A DNA stretch of 64,000 nt. It comes from Apium graveolens (taxonomy: Eukaryota > Streptophyta > Magnoliopsida > Apiales > Apiaceae). Shown piece by piece: positions 34,601 to 45,960 of this stretch. Position 1 is the first letter of the stretch. The number at the start of each line of letters is the position of its first letter. Where the stretch lies: positions 90,336,631 through 90,400,630 of the forward strand of contig NC_133648.1 in the NCBI RefSeq assembly GCF_009905375.1. Reading direction: 5' to 3'. The notes under the pieces were generated by a model. The model searched no databases and had not been told where the DNA came from. It saw nothing but the letters and a program-made list of their open reading frames with translations. The position numbers and the translations under genes are program-made.

Positions 34601-35757
34601 CAAGGGGCTGACCAAATCATCAGGAGATGTATTCCTTACAGCGAAACGGGGGGATCTTGCGAGATTGCCACTCAACGGCTTATGGAGGACATTATGGTGG
34701 AGAAAAGACAACAGCACGCGTTCTTCAAGTAGGTTCCTTTTGGCCGACATTATTTAAAGATACTCACCAGTTCATTTTGAAATTTGATCAATGTCAACAT
34801 GTGGGTAATATGTCTAAGAGGGATGAGATGCCTCTTAATATGCTTCTCGAGGTTGAGGTTTTCGATGTTTGGGGAATTGACTTTATGGGTCCATTTGTCT
34901 CATCTTGTAACAATCAGTATATCTTGTTGGCGGTTGATTACGTGTCGAAATGGGTTGAAGTTAAGGCGTTGCCAATGAACGAGGCAAAAGTGGTGCTTAA
35001 TTTTCTTCACAAGCAGATATTCACAAGGTTTGGAACTCCAAGAGTCATAATCAGTGATGAGGGGTCGCATTTTTGCAATTGCAAGTTCACTGTTATGATG
35101 AAAAGGTATAATGTGAATCATCGCATTGCTACGGCTTATCATCCTCAGATGAATGGTTAAGCTGAGGTATCTAACAGAGAGATCAAGCGCATTTTAGAGA
35201 AAGTCGTATGTCCATCAATGAAAGATTGGTCTTTGAAGCTTGATGAAGCTGTTTGGGCTTATATAATAACATATAAGACTCCATTGGGAATGTCGCCGTT
35301 TCAGTTGGTTTATGGTAAGGGGTGTCATTTGCCTGTGGAGCTCGAGCATAAAGTATGCTGGGCTTTGAAGAACTTGAATATGGATTTGGATGCGGCTGGA
35401 AAGAAGAGGATGCTTCAATTAAATGAACTCGATGAGTTTCGACTTCAAGCTTATGAGAACAATAAAATGTATAAGGAGAAGGTCAAGAGATGGCATGATC
35501 GGGGTCTAGTGCTCAAATCATTTGTGTCGGGGCAACAAGTTCTATTGTTCAACTCTCGTCTCCGTCTTTTTCCTGGAAAGTTGAAGTCAAGATGGTCAAG
35601 GCCGTTTATTGTCAAAACTGTGTTTCCACATGGAGCGGTGGAAATTTTTGAGAATGATCCGGGCCAGGCATTGAAGGTAAATGGTCAGAGGTTGAAGCAT
35701 CACTATGGTGACACGGCAAACCGCGAGGTGGTTATTGCCATTCTATTATCCGTTTAA
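31630..35757 (+). pseudogene. Athila pol, decayed (copy 2)
   Basis: The protease active site D-L-G-A is at 32262 (DLGASINLVPLS), with ILGRPFLATGRTLIDV downstream. Reverse transcriptase runs from about 33140 (LDAGIIYPIS, frame corrected near 33140), with its catalytic F-M-D-D at 33593-33604. RNase H follows ([25 protein letters not shown]). The integrase core has WGIDFMGPF, IISDEGSHF and [12 protein letters not shown] for D, D, E. The last block (35218-35757) is the integrase C-terminus, ending in a TAA. Stops include TGA at 32379, TAA at 33428, TGA at 33500, TAG at 33722, TAA at 34460 and TAA at 35158, each at an expected Arg or Gln codon, plus frameshifts near 33140 and 34600. Confidence 0.9.
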
Positions 35758-35914
35758 GCTCAAGGTTCTACGTCGAGCTAGCGACGTAAAAGAAGCGCTT
35801 CTTGGAAGGTAACCCAAGTTTGTTGTATATTAGTAAGTAGAAGAATCAAGAAGAAAAGAGAAAATCACAAAAAAATCAGATCAAGAAAAAAAATTCAGGG
35901 CTCACTTCAGAAGC

Positions 35915-36045
35915 TTGGCGCGCCCCCGCTGTCCTAGCGCACGACCGTGCTGATTTAACAGAAACATGGTGCGCCCGTGCTGTTACAGCGCGTGGCCACG
36001 CCAATTTGGCAGAAGTAGCGCGTGCCCGCGCCGTGTCCTGACTCA
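35915..36045 (+). repeat. Internal copy of the GC-rich hairpin modules
   Basis: Three CpG-rich blocks (GGCGCGCCCCCGCTGT, GGTGCGCCCGTGCTGT, AGCGCGTGCCCGCGCC) with partners such as AGCGCGTGGCCACGCC, spaced about 50 bp apart by AACAGAAA-like linkers. They are the LTR modules in diverged form, between pol and the extra frame. Confidence 0.7.
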
Positions 36046-36229
36046 AGAAAAAAAACAAAACATCTGTTTCAGGAGAAAATCGGGATTTTTAGTTAGTCAA
36101 AAATCAATTCCAAACCGATTTTTACTCTCCCACATCCCATAATTCCCTCTCCAAATCAAACCCATTACTCCCATTATTCCCATAATCAAATCCCACTTAT
36201 ATTCCATATATAATTCTCTTTTCACCACC

Positions 36230-36237
36230 TATATATA
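36230..36237 (+). promoter_or_regulatory. Candidate internal promoter (TATA box) of the Athila extra frame
   Basis: TATATATA 89 bp before the ATG at 36319, followed by a C/T/A-rich, G-poor leader (36240-36318). The layout parallels that at 8413-8561 in element A. Promoter function is inference. Confidence 0.45.
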
Positions 36238-36318
36238 CATACACCTTATACACAAACTTCTCCACCAATTCACAAATTCTCTCTTAAACACTACTTTTAT
36301 TCTCTCTACTCGCTTCCA

Positions 36319-37250
36319 ATGGCACCCAAGAGACAAAGAACACAAATCGACAGCAACACCATTGATTCATCAAGTGTGGGTGGTGTAAGGCCAAGGTTCT
36401 CTCCTCCCGAGGCTGAAGCGGAGTATACTAGGCTTCTTTCGAAACCAATAATCAAGGTTCGAGGTTTTCTGCCATCAGGGAAGGATGGTCAGCTGTTGGA
36501 GATGATTCTTGAGATGGGCTGGATTTCTATTTGCGAGGCACCCACTGCTGTGCCCATGAGTGTTGTTCGTGATTCTATGTGAACGCCAAGGCCGAGAAGA
36601 ATGGCTTCACAGTGGTTCAAGGGAGGACGGTGGAGTATAGTGCAGAGGCTATCAGAATTGTGATTGAACAGCGCGCGAGGAAACCCGGTCAGGACACCTG
36701 GAATGATAAGACTCTAGAGGACTTTGATCTGGATCTTATTATTTCTACTCTGTGCCAGCCCGATACTCACTGAAAGATCAAGAGGGGCACAACCGAGTAT
36801 TCTACGTTCCCGGCTTCCAGAATGAATAGGTTTGCCCGTGCATGGAACGCTTTTATATGCGCTAACATCATGCCATCTTCGCATGTGCATGAGATTATTG
36901 TGGAGCGTGCATGGTTGTTATGGGGCATTCTTCAGGGCGATTATATAGATTTGGGGATGGTGATTTATCAAGGGATTCTGAAGTTCTTGAGGGGGAGTAC
37001 TACTGGGTCTATTCCATATGCGTCCGTGGTGACGAAGTTGTGCGTGGCAGTTGGTGTTCATTGACCCTCACACGAGCAGTTGCAGATTCTGAGTGCTCCT
37101 ATTGACATCACTACTTTGGCTACGATACAAGAATGGGATGGAAGCAAGCCCGATCTGAAGGGGCTTGGTTATACTTTTGACCACCTACCCGTGGGAGGCC
37201 AGCAGCTGGGGCCACTCAGGCGAGCAGGACTGCATGGAGATCTCAGCTAG
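36319..37250 (+). pseudogene. Extra reading frame of Athila copy 2 (putative plant transposon protein domain type), decayed
   Basis: It begins at an ATG (MAPKRQRTQIDSNTIDSSS) with a basic, Ser-rich N-terminus, then SPPEAEAEYTRLLSKPIIKV. A frameshift at about 36575 leads to NAKAEKNGFTVVQGRTVEYS. After a TGA at 36771 the frame continues into NRFARAWNAFICANIMPSS, ERAWLLWGILQGDYIDLGM and IPYASVVTKLCVAVGV, ending after further stops near 37250. This pattern is what I recall for the domain named putative plant transposon protein (Transposase_32 in Pfam), common in Athila-like elements downstream of pol. It is not a proven transposase and has no visible catalytic residues. It lies in the env-like position, but no signal peptide or membrane span is seen. 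Confidence 0.65.
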
Positions 37251-38699
37251 GAGATGAGGCAGGGCCATCGCAGCAGGAGCATGAGGAGGAAGAAGGAGCT
37301 GGCATGAGCATGACGTAGTACAGGCATCTGGCATGGAGGATGGATGCGATGCATGACATCCATAGAAGGTTCACACGTGATCCCACCTAGGCACTTGGGA
37401 CAGCTTTCAGAGCCACCGGTGTTGATATCCAGTGACCAGTTTTTGGTGAGGATTCCGTGTATCCGCCTCCAGACACACCCGACACTCCACCCGTTGAGGG
37501 TGAGGAGCCTGATTCTGATTATGTATGCCTGAATTCCTTACTATTACCTTCACTGAGGATAGTGAATATTTTAAGTTTGGGGGTAGTAGATGAAGGAATA
37601 TGTTTTTGTGAGAGTCTCATATAGTTTGCATATTCATGATAGTTTAGTTCATATAGTTTGCATATTTTGCCATATAGTTTTTGTTTTTATTTTTATAGTT
37701 TTATGTTATTTTGTTCATATAGTTTTCATGCATTTGCATTATAACATGATCCCTTTGATGATTTTCCGATTGACTTGTGATATTGATGCTAGTGTAGTGA
37801 TGTCGTACTTGCATGCTAGAGACACTTGTATTTCACTAAGTCTTATAGGTTACTAGAGTGCTAGATCTTAGTCATGGTTTGTTGGTTTGTCGAGGTTTAA
37901 TCGCTTGTTTATATTTAGAATTTAGGATATTCTCTTAATAATAAAAGACATGGATATTTAAAAAATTGGAGGAAAATTGGATTTCATTGCTAGTGTGGTT
38001 AGGTGTCAAATGGCTAGTAGCCGGCTCATATTTATATGAGTAGTCTAGGGTTGAATGAGATGGAGCGAAACACACTCATTCAGAAATTCGTTAACAAAAA
38101 AAAGAAAAACAAGAAAAAAAATAAGTGTTATGTATAATTGATCACGAGTGGGCTCTTTAGTAATCGAGTTATTGAGTTCTTAGGGGACTTTGTGCCTAGT
38201 GACCTAAGGCTTTTATAGTCTGGGATCAGTTAACCTAATGCTCGCTACATTGGTACTATTGTATAAGTCTTTTGTGGACCTCACTCATTGCACGATCAAA
38301 TAAGCATATGTGTTTGTTTTGTTTTGAATAAAAGCATGAATCCATATAAATCTCTGATATAAAAATGGAAGTGTTTTGAATTATTTTGAGTCTAGCTTTT
38401 ATTTTGTTTATAAACTTGCGATTGTCTTGATAAGTAGTGAGTCATGATTGTTGATCTAGTTGCGATAGTATATCTGTAAGCATTTGCACACATGTACGTC
38501 TCTAGTTTGTAAGTTGATTTGTAAGATTTAATTGGTCTTTATGTGAGTAGCTGCATTTGTTGATGTGTTGCTCGTTGATTGGTTTAGTTATTCTATTGGG
38601 ATCGTTGCATTCCTATTAGTTGTATTCATGCATTTTTATTTTCTTGTTCTTTGAGTCTGTTTATGCTTGAGGACAAGCATCAATTCAAGTTTGAGGGTA
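37251..38699 (+). other. 3' noncoding region of Athila copy 2 with two purine tracts
   Basis: T-rich and A-rich sequence without a credible frame; the short frames here are broken or low complexity. AAGTTTGGGGGTA at 37573-37585 repeats the true polypurine tract AAGTTTGAGGGTA at 38687-38699 with one difference. The second abuts the 3' LTR and is the functional candidate. Confidence 0.7.
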
Positions 38700-40122
38700 T
38701 GTTGAGTGACATTTATGACACTTTATAATACTCTAATAAGCTTTGAATTGATGCATTTGTACTCAAGTTGTTAAGTGTTTTAACGTGTTTTCTAGTATTT
38801 TTGCATTTCAGGTATTAATCTGTGGATCAGGTGAATTAGCATTGTTTTGGTGCTAATTTGGTGTCAAGATAGTGTTGGAATAAAAGCTCGTGGAAAGTCG
38901 GTTCGAAGCATCAAGGAAAAAGATGAAATTTAAGTTTTTCCCAGAAGGATGGCGCGCCCGCGCCAGGATTCCAGAAAGGCAGCGCGCCCGCGCTGTGATA
39001 GCGCGCGGCCGCGCCGGTGCGAAAAATATGAATCTTGATTCTATTTTGATTCTAAGTGGGGAGACTTCCATATTGCAAAGGGCTGCTATATATATTCAAA
39101 TAAGAACGTTTTCATGAGAGAGACGTACCACAGCGCAATGAGAGCCGTAAGAAGACCGTTTTTAGCACAATTCAACGAAGACGAAGAAGATCTTGTTTTA
39201 CTTGTGAATCTTTGTTTTAAGTTGTATTTGGATGCTAGTTTTCTTACTTGTGAACCTTACTCTTGTTTTGTACTTGGTTTTATTTATTCGTTATAAACAC
39301 TACGTTTGTTATACCATACTTTCATCGGAACCCACGTTGATGATGAGTCTGATTATGGGCTAATCGTTATCATGGGGTTATAGCGGATTTATTTATGGAT
39401 TTCTTTAGTTAAATTGTTTCGATGCCTTAGTATGTGTTGATTGACTGATAGCCTAGTATTGGTTTTGCGTATTCGTCTTATGAGCGTCGCGAACTTATAA
39501 GATAGCGTGTTAATTCTTAATGAAGTGACAGTGAATTTAGGGATTTAGAACTTGCCATGCTAGCATAGGTTCATGTATTGTTATGCATGATTCGTAGGTA
39601 ATTTTAACCATCTTACTTGCCCTGTGTAATCAAGATAAATAACTTGTGCTTAAACCATTATGTTGTCAAATTCTTTAGACATATAGGGTCTCAATATAAT
39701 TGGTGTCTATTCAGCTTCTATCTCTTTTGTGGATGTATGGTAGTATGGTACTCGTGCAACGGAAGTTTGCGTGTATCAGTTTCGTGTTGTCTGATTAGTG
39801 TCATCACCATTGCATGCTAAGGTTGAGAAAAATAAGGCTATTGAATGAAGTATTTAATGAAGTTAGAATCCCATGTTTGTCATATATATTAATTTAATCA
39901 ATCTTATTCTCTTAGTTATAATTGTTAGTTTAATTCTTAGTTATAAACAACCTCAATTTATTATCGTCTTAGCATTGAATAATAACCATACATTGTTGCT
40001 TAAGTGCGTGAATTAATTAGTTAACCAATACAGTCTTTGTGGGAATGAACTAGAAAAGATTCTATACTACTTGTGAACGCGTATACTTGCGTGTATTATT
40101 AGCGCATGTTTAGCGACTAACA
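38700..40122 (+). repeat. 3' LTR of Athila copy 2
   Basis: 1423 bp. Same ends as the 5' LTR, followed by the ACTTC duplication. It is shorter mainly because one GC-rich module is partly deleted at about 38960. Confidence 0.93.
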
Positions 40123-40127
40123 ACTTC

Positions 40128-41722
40128 TAAAAGCTACAGAAGGACCCTGTCAAGATCAAGAATTCAATGAACTTCTAGCAGGCTTGAGGGTGTCTCTCTA
40201 GAACAACTACTTCACTTACAAAAGAGCATTGGCCAACAACATCAACTTTGTTAGATTGGTGATTGTCAAAGTTGACAACTTTCTGGAGAAGAGGATTGTA
40301 GCTAATGTGAATGATTGTGGATTGGATAGGTGTCTACAGGTGTCTCTCTCCAACATTCAAAAGTTGAGAGCATCTGAGCTAGATGTGGTGATTGAAAAAG
40401 TACATACAGTTATTCCAGAGGACACACAATTGTTGCATGAGCTCAAGAAGGCTCAGATAGATGCTTTTCCTGAAGCCTATCTCTATCCAAGCAAGGGTGT
40501 GGCCTACATTTGTCCTCAGTCAAAGAAATGCAAACTCTTCCCAATTCCTAAAAATTGTGTTAGAGGAAATATGAGGTTAATAATGACTCTTCAATCTGAT
40601 CCGAAATGCAAGAAGCTCAAGAAAACTGACGATGAAGAGATGATCAGAATCCTTGAAAGGTACCTTGTGAATGCTGACACCGTGTTACCAAACTCACAAT
40701 ACAACATGAAGGATGACAAGGATGATGATGAGCAGAAGCAAGACAATCAACCTCCTTCTGGCTCAAATCCAAGTCAATCCTCTAGAGCAACTGGTAGCAA
40801 AGACAAGAAGCAGGATGATAAGAAGAGAAGATAGAAGAAGGGAGAAGAAGGAAGAAAACTCAGAACCACAACAACAACAACAAACCCTAAAAATCCAAAT
40901 CAATCAAGCTCAACCTTCTAAGCCAACAAACTCAAATACCAAACCACCTAAAACCTCAAAGCCCAAATTTTTGTACAAACAAACTGCTAACACCCTTCTA
41001 AAAATACCAAATATTTCTAAAGAAAATCTCTAACCTACCTTCTGTTAAGCCACCAACCAAACATCGGTACAAATCTGTTGGGAGAAAACCAAAGAAAATG
41101 CAAGTTACTGAGAGGGCCATCTAAATTTGTTATAAACAAAGTGATTTTCTACCTCTAAATTGGTGCATCTCAGATTAAGACTACTTTTAACAATTAGCTG
41201 AAGAAATGGTCAGAGTTTGGATTGTATCATTAAAGGAAGTAAGAATCTACTATCAGGAAGGAACCTTCACATTTCTTGGCAAACATTTAATGGACATATT
41301 TTCACCCACATAAATCAAAAGAGTGATAAGCTTATTGAAGGATAAGGATTCTACAACTAAGGCATGGAGATCTGTTTTTGGCTGAAAGGTTGGTAGAAAG
41401 GGAAGAAAGAAGAGCAAGATACAAGACTGAAAGTGAGGAGAGGAAAAGAAAGTATGTTGAGGAGATAGACATCTATATTCAAAAATCTGAAGATCTTAAG
41501 GCAAAGGGGATGAGCAGAGTGACCAAGGATAGACAATTCCTAAACATCAAAGCTGGCAGATTCTCAGAAATAAGGGTTGGTTTCTTGGATAGTTATCCAT
41601 TAGCTGATAAACTCAAACTTTTAGAAGCTCTAAGAGGGAAACCTATCATATAGGAACTGGAAATTCTTGTAAAGTTAAATGACCTCATTAGAAAAGAAAC
41701 AGGAGATGAGAAATTTGACTAA
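40128..41722 (+). pseudogene. Extra reading frame of element B, last piece, decayed
   Basis: It resumes where 28822 stops. An open block at 40229-40834 contains NNINFVRLVIVKVDNFLEKR, QVSLSNIQKLRASELDVVI and PSKGVAYICP, then the acidic DDKDDDEQKQDN stretch and a Lys-rich tail. A frameshift near 40800 and stops follow. The terminal block 41378-41653 is an Arg/Glu-rich helix (VEREERRARYKTESEERKRK) and ends FLDSYPLADKLKLLEALRG. It corresponds to 11650-13025 in element A at recognisable but clearly diverged similarity. The product is unknown; the helical, charged character suggests an RNA- or protein-binding structural protein, which is only a guess. Confidence 0.7.
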
Positions 41723-41878
41723 TGAATGTATCTGTCAAACTCAAGAAGTTCTTTATGTATAAATGTTGTACTTTTGTCAATTTGTATATAAAGTTTAATT
41801 GTTCATTTTATCTTGGGGTTAGTCTTGTTACCAGGCATGAATTTGCGATAAAAAATCTTCTCACAAATTGGGGGAGAT

Positions 41879-43256
41879 TGTTGTATAAGACATGTCTGTG
41901 CTATACCAAGACTAAGTCAAATTGACAGTCCTAAGTAAGTTGTATGATAATCTAAGTTTGTATTTTGTATTGTATTACTTGAGTCTGTAAAAGTGTAAAT
42001 AGATTATACTGAGGTATTTTTCTGTAAACAGTCTCAAGCCTAATAATAAACTCTGGAAGAAGATCATGAAGATCATGCCTTAGAGAAAGTGTGAAGAAGC
42101 TTGGAGTTGAATAAATCTATTTTAAGAAAAATATTATAAGTCAAGAAATCTACAAGTCACGGATCAAGTCATATAGAGAAGTCATTTGAGAACTCTAGAA
42201 TGACTTATCGAGAAGTCAAGAAAAGTTTATAGAGAAGTCTCAGAGATATTGACAAGCCAAATGAAGATATGAAGATTGGAGATATCGATAAGTCAAATTA
42301 TCATTAAAGATCTCAGAGATATTGACAAGTCAAAATGTATATAAAGATCTCTGAGATATCGACAAGTCATTTCTGCATTAGAGAACTCAGAGATATCGAC
42401 AAGCCAAAATGAAGATGTGAAGATTGGAGATATTGACAAGTCAAACTCTCATTAGAGATCTCAGAGATATCGATAAGTAAATTTGCCTATGGAGATTTCG
42501 GAGATATTGACAAGTCTTTTCTACATGCATAAATTCAGAGATCTCGAAAAGACAAACTATCTTATAGAGAACTCAGAGACTTCGATAAGTCAAAATAACT
42601 ATAGACTACTAATAGATCTCGATAAGCCATTATCCTTATCAAGATGTCGAGTTCTCTATATAACAAACTGGAGATCTTGAGGTAAAACTCAAAGTACAAA
42701 GTGCAGACCAATTAGATATTCAAGATTATCAATCAACAAACATATCAATCACTGATTTGAAAAGTCTACAAAAGCAGCTTGAAGAGTACAAGATCAAAGG
42801 TCAAGATTAACTGACAAAGTAAATTCACAGACATGCACGATTTGCAAAGATACACTAAGCTAGAAATAGAAAGTTTTAGTTAACTTAAAGTAGGGTTTAG
42901 TACATGTTATTGCATATTGTGTAAAACCTATGTTTACTATTCTATAAAGTAAACACTGGATGCTTTGTTTTCAGTTATAACAAATAGATCTAAAAATCTT
43001 GTAACTCTCTCAAGAAAGAAGCTGAGTTCTTTATCAACAAAGAACCCATAAATTTTGTAGCAAGACATACTTGATTTTAATATAAAATTAAGCGAGTTTT
43101 GAAGATTGTGTGTTCATGTGCATGTTTTATTATTTATGTAAAAAACATATTATCTCTACAAGTTAGATTACTTTGTTCACCACATCCATAACAGTTCAAA
43201 AAGCTTAAAATTATCCAAAACACATTCACCCCCTGTGTTGTATTCATTACCCAACA
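41879..43256 (+). repeat. 3' LTR of element B
   Basis: 1378 bp, TGTTGTATAAG to ACCCAACA, preceded by the purine tract ATTGGGGGAGA. Diverged from the element A LTRs, but with the same body plan, including a GATATCGACAAGTC array at about 42170-42680. Confidence 0.88.
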
Positions 43257-44194
43257 ATTATCTTTGATAAGTCTTCACAAACTTTAGAAGAAATCTTTGA
43301 TCCCCAATGGCATATTATTGATCACTAATTATCTTCCCAGAATTCAACTATGGAAATGATTTTTACTTTAGTCAAAATTGCAACTTATAAATGAGGACTC
43401 AGATATTATCTAACGAGTTTATGAGGTATACTTCTTCATGAAAGTTGAAGGATATTAGGAATTATGCCACTTACAAGAATCCTAATTTTCCCTCTCAAAA
43501 GGAATATTTTTGAATCTCTTGACTGAGAGTTTCCATCCTTGAAGGTGGAAGGTAACTTTTCTAGTGAAAAGGATTTTCATGCAGGTACACTTGGATGTTT
43601 GGAGCTTTGAGTGAGTGACACACTGTGAGACTGAGTGACAAACACTTGAGTGTAGGAGTAGAGTGAAGCACATTATGAGATCGCTAAACAGAAATCACAC
43701 ACTTGCACTGTGAGGAAATGGTTATCACCTATAATCTCATCACTTATTTGTGTGGTCCTACCCCCTGCTCTGATAATTTATGAAGGATTACTCGACTAAG
43801 GGGGAGAAATTATACAGGAAATAGTCTTTCTTATTATAAGGAAGAGAGTTTCTACCGTTATTGTACTAATGAGGATGTTCTTCATCTTAGGGGGAGAGGT
43901 TATTGGTTCTAAGCTCCAAAATGTTTTTATGTGCTCTTTGAGAAGATCTAAAGATTGAAGACATGATTTGGAAGACGTATCTATCTGTAACTTTATATAA
44001 GGGAAAGAAGAATCAGTTCTCTGTTGAAGTTGAAGGTGTATAGAAGATGTAGAAGGTATAAGATAGTATTATTTACCAGTACAGAACTGAATTTTGAAAG
44101 CTGATTAGAGATCTATTTTTGGAGTTAGTTCAGTTATCTTCCAAATTGTTGCTTCTCTATTATTATTTGGTTGCTAGGCGTAATAGGGGGAGAT
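43257..44194 (+). other. Probable 3' internal part of another copia element
   Basis: No coding frame that I can recognise. Purine runs of the GGGGGAGA type occur at about 43799, 43891 and 44186. The last abuts a TGTTGAGC LTR-like start, so this looks like the noncoding 3' end of a copia interior. The 5' part of that element is missing. Confidence 0.4.
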
Positions 44195-45922
44195 TGTTGA
44201 GCAAGATTGAAGTTGTATGTATAACTCAACAATGCTAGTTTGGATAACTCAACATAGAACAAAGGACTTAGAAATAATCTATGTTTCACTGAAATCGGTA
44301 CATATTGATTATTGGGTATGTACATGATAATCTTGGTAGCTGCAGTGAAGAAGACGTTAATAGAAATCCGTATGAAGTTCATTAATATGTTTAAACAGTG
44401 GATGAATAAGGTTGAAGTCATTTGAAGTGGTTATTAGGATTAGTGTGAAGACATAAAGGAATCTATGTGAAGTGATTGTATCTGGTAGAAGACTTGACAA
44501 TGTTATGGAAAGAATATAGTATGAAGGTTGAGAGCGGAACTAGTCGCTTGTGAACTAGACCATTGCACTAGACGTTAGTGATTCGTGAAAGGAAACTAAG
44601 TACTATCATTCAAAGGATCGTTAAGTGAGGATTTGTATCTGAATATGAAGGTTATATAGTTTATACGAAGACTCGGATTGAAGACACGAAGACGGGACAT
44701 TATAAGGGTTAAAGCGTTCTACAGAAACTAAGTCAAAGTGATCACTACCTTGTAGTTAGAGTCACCATAACCACTCTATTGCCTAGTAGGAGCAAGTACC
44801 TTAAATTATAGCTCAAAAATGAAGTATCAGAGTTGGTTTTGATCTAGTAGAAGTAATAGTGAAGAAATGGGAAATAAACTATCTCAGAAGTGGGGCTTTA
44901 TCACTCTAGGCGCAACTAAGCCTTCCTTGAAGCCCCTCTAGGCGCAACTAGCCTTCAATTTCTAAGTTAAAACCATTCATAGATGCTAGTAGGCGCAACT
45001 AGAGTATTGTAGAGCCTTGTTGGTTCAAGTTGATTAAAAAAATTAAGGAAAACTACTTGCTTGGATGCTTGTAAGCGCAAGTGCATTACTCTGGTATCTA
45101 GGAGGCACAAGTGAGGTTTTTTCTAAGGTAAATGCCTTTCTAGAAGCTAGTTGGCGCAAGTAAGAGTGTCCTTGCATGCTAGTAGGCGCAAGTGACCTCT
45201 ATACCACTCCTTGGAGGCGCAACAAGCTCCAAAAGACAAGTGAAAGGCTTTATAGGCGCAAGTGCTCTTGGTTCCCTTCCTTGATGGCGCAAGTGACATG
45301 GAAAACTAAGTATAGATCATTTTTCTAGGCGCAAGTCATTAAAAATATAGGTATATAGGCGCAAGTTGCACAAACATATGCAAGCTGTAACTTAATTTAC
45401 TTGGCTATTAGCTTGGCACGTATCCACTTTCTCTCTCCCCATCTACCAACCTATATAATCAAAAAGAAGTAGATCAGAAATTAGATCTCTCCAATATTGA
45501 AAAGTGCGAAGCTATTGTAAATTATTCTCAGCACCCAAAAAGCTTGATTTGACAATGCGAGATCATGCCCACCTGTTTACTCACCATTAAATACTTACAC
45601 ATCTAGATACACTCATCATTTATAGCTTCTTTGATTGTATTGTTAATTATTTGATAAGAGTTATAGATTTTAGAGTGATAGATAGAAGCCATTTTTTTGA
45701 TAACTTATAATTGTATTGGCTCTATCTTTTTGTAACTTTGAATATTTGTTCAATGGTATAAGCCGCCCTTTGCGGTTTAATTTCTTAATATAAGAATTAC
45801 TCCGTGAAATCTCGTGTGTTTATTTATTTCATTTTAAAGTTTCAATTTACCCTACATTAATAGTCTTAAAATGATGAACATACATTCACCCCACCCTTTG
45901 TATTTACCTTTTGGACCTAGCA
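44195..45922 (+). repeat. LTR-like sequence of a third copia element (element C)
   Basis: Starts TGTTGAGC after a purine tract. Near its end it has ACATTCACCCCACCC, typical of the R/U5 end of the other copia LTRs here, and probably ends about GGACCTAGCA. It contains a phased repeat array (44909-45366). The right boundary is uncertain because no primer site follows; a deletion seems to have removed it along with the gag start. Confidence 0.5.
44909..45366 (+). repeat. Phased array of GGCGCAAGT motifs
   Basis: Thirteen copies, two of them (45022, 45104) degenerate, with GGCGCAACT or GGCGCAAGT starting at 44909, 44941, 44992, 45022, 45074, 45104, 45153, 45185, 45216, 45255, 45286, 45328 and 45358. 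Successive distances are 32, 51, 30, 52, 30, 49, 32, 31, 39, 31, 42 and 30 bp. All copies are in the same orientation, usually preceded by CTA or GTA. The intervening sequences differ, so this is not a simple tandem repeat. Confidence 0.9.
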
Positions 45923-45960
45923 AGATGTAATTCTTGAATCAACTTCAGCCACTCAAGGTA

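Larger units (their letters stand above)
28823..40122 (+). mobile_element. Athila-type Ty3/gypsy retrotransposon, copy 2, full length
   Basis: LTRs 28823-30267 and 38700-40122 (TGTTGAGTG to ACTAACA), with ACTTC duplicated at 28818-28822 and 40123-40127. Inside are a tRNA-Asp primer site, gag, protease, reverse transcriptase, RNase H, integrase, a GC-rich array, an extra frame with its own TATA-like box, about 1.4 kb of noncoding sequence and a purine tract. Gag motifs (SFSLRDKAKCWLHSLPAG type) and the tRNA-Asp primer place it in the Athila lineage. All frames contain stops, most of them explained by C-to-T change. Confidence 0.93.
14677..43256 (+). mobile_element. Element B: Ty1/copia-like element related to A, fragmented by nested insertions
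   Basis: Three pieces (14677-16337, 28772-28822, 40123-43256) join without loss once the Tekay and Athila copy 2 insertions are removed, because each is flanked by a perfect 5-bp repeat. Together they correspond to the second half of the element A extra frame and the 3' LTR. The 5' LTR, gag and pol lie outside the window, beyond Athila copy 1. B is clearly diverged from A in both coding sequence and LTR, so the two represent subfamilies. Confidence 0.8.

Noticed and set aside
36319..37250. Retroviral-type envelope gene in Athila copy 2
   Set aside because: Position fits, but there is no signal peptide, membrane span or cleavage motif; it fits the putative plant transposon protein domain better.
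44134..44421. Minus-strand open frame of 95 codons
   Set aside because: Overlaps the purine tract and LTR start of a copia relic; low-complexity content and no homologous pattern.
44195..45922. Solo LTR
   Set aside because: The five bases on each side (GAGAT and AGATG) do not match, and a purine tract abuts the left end while gag sequence lies to the right.
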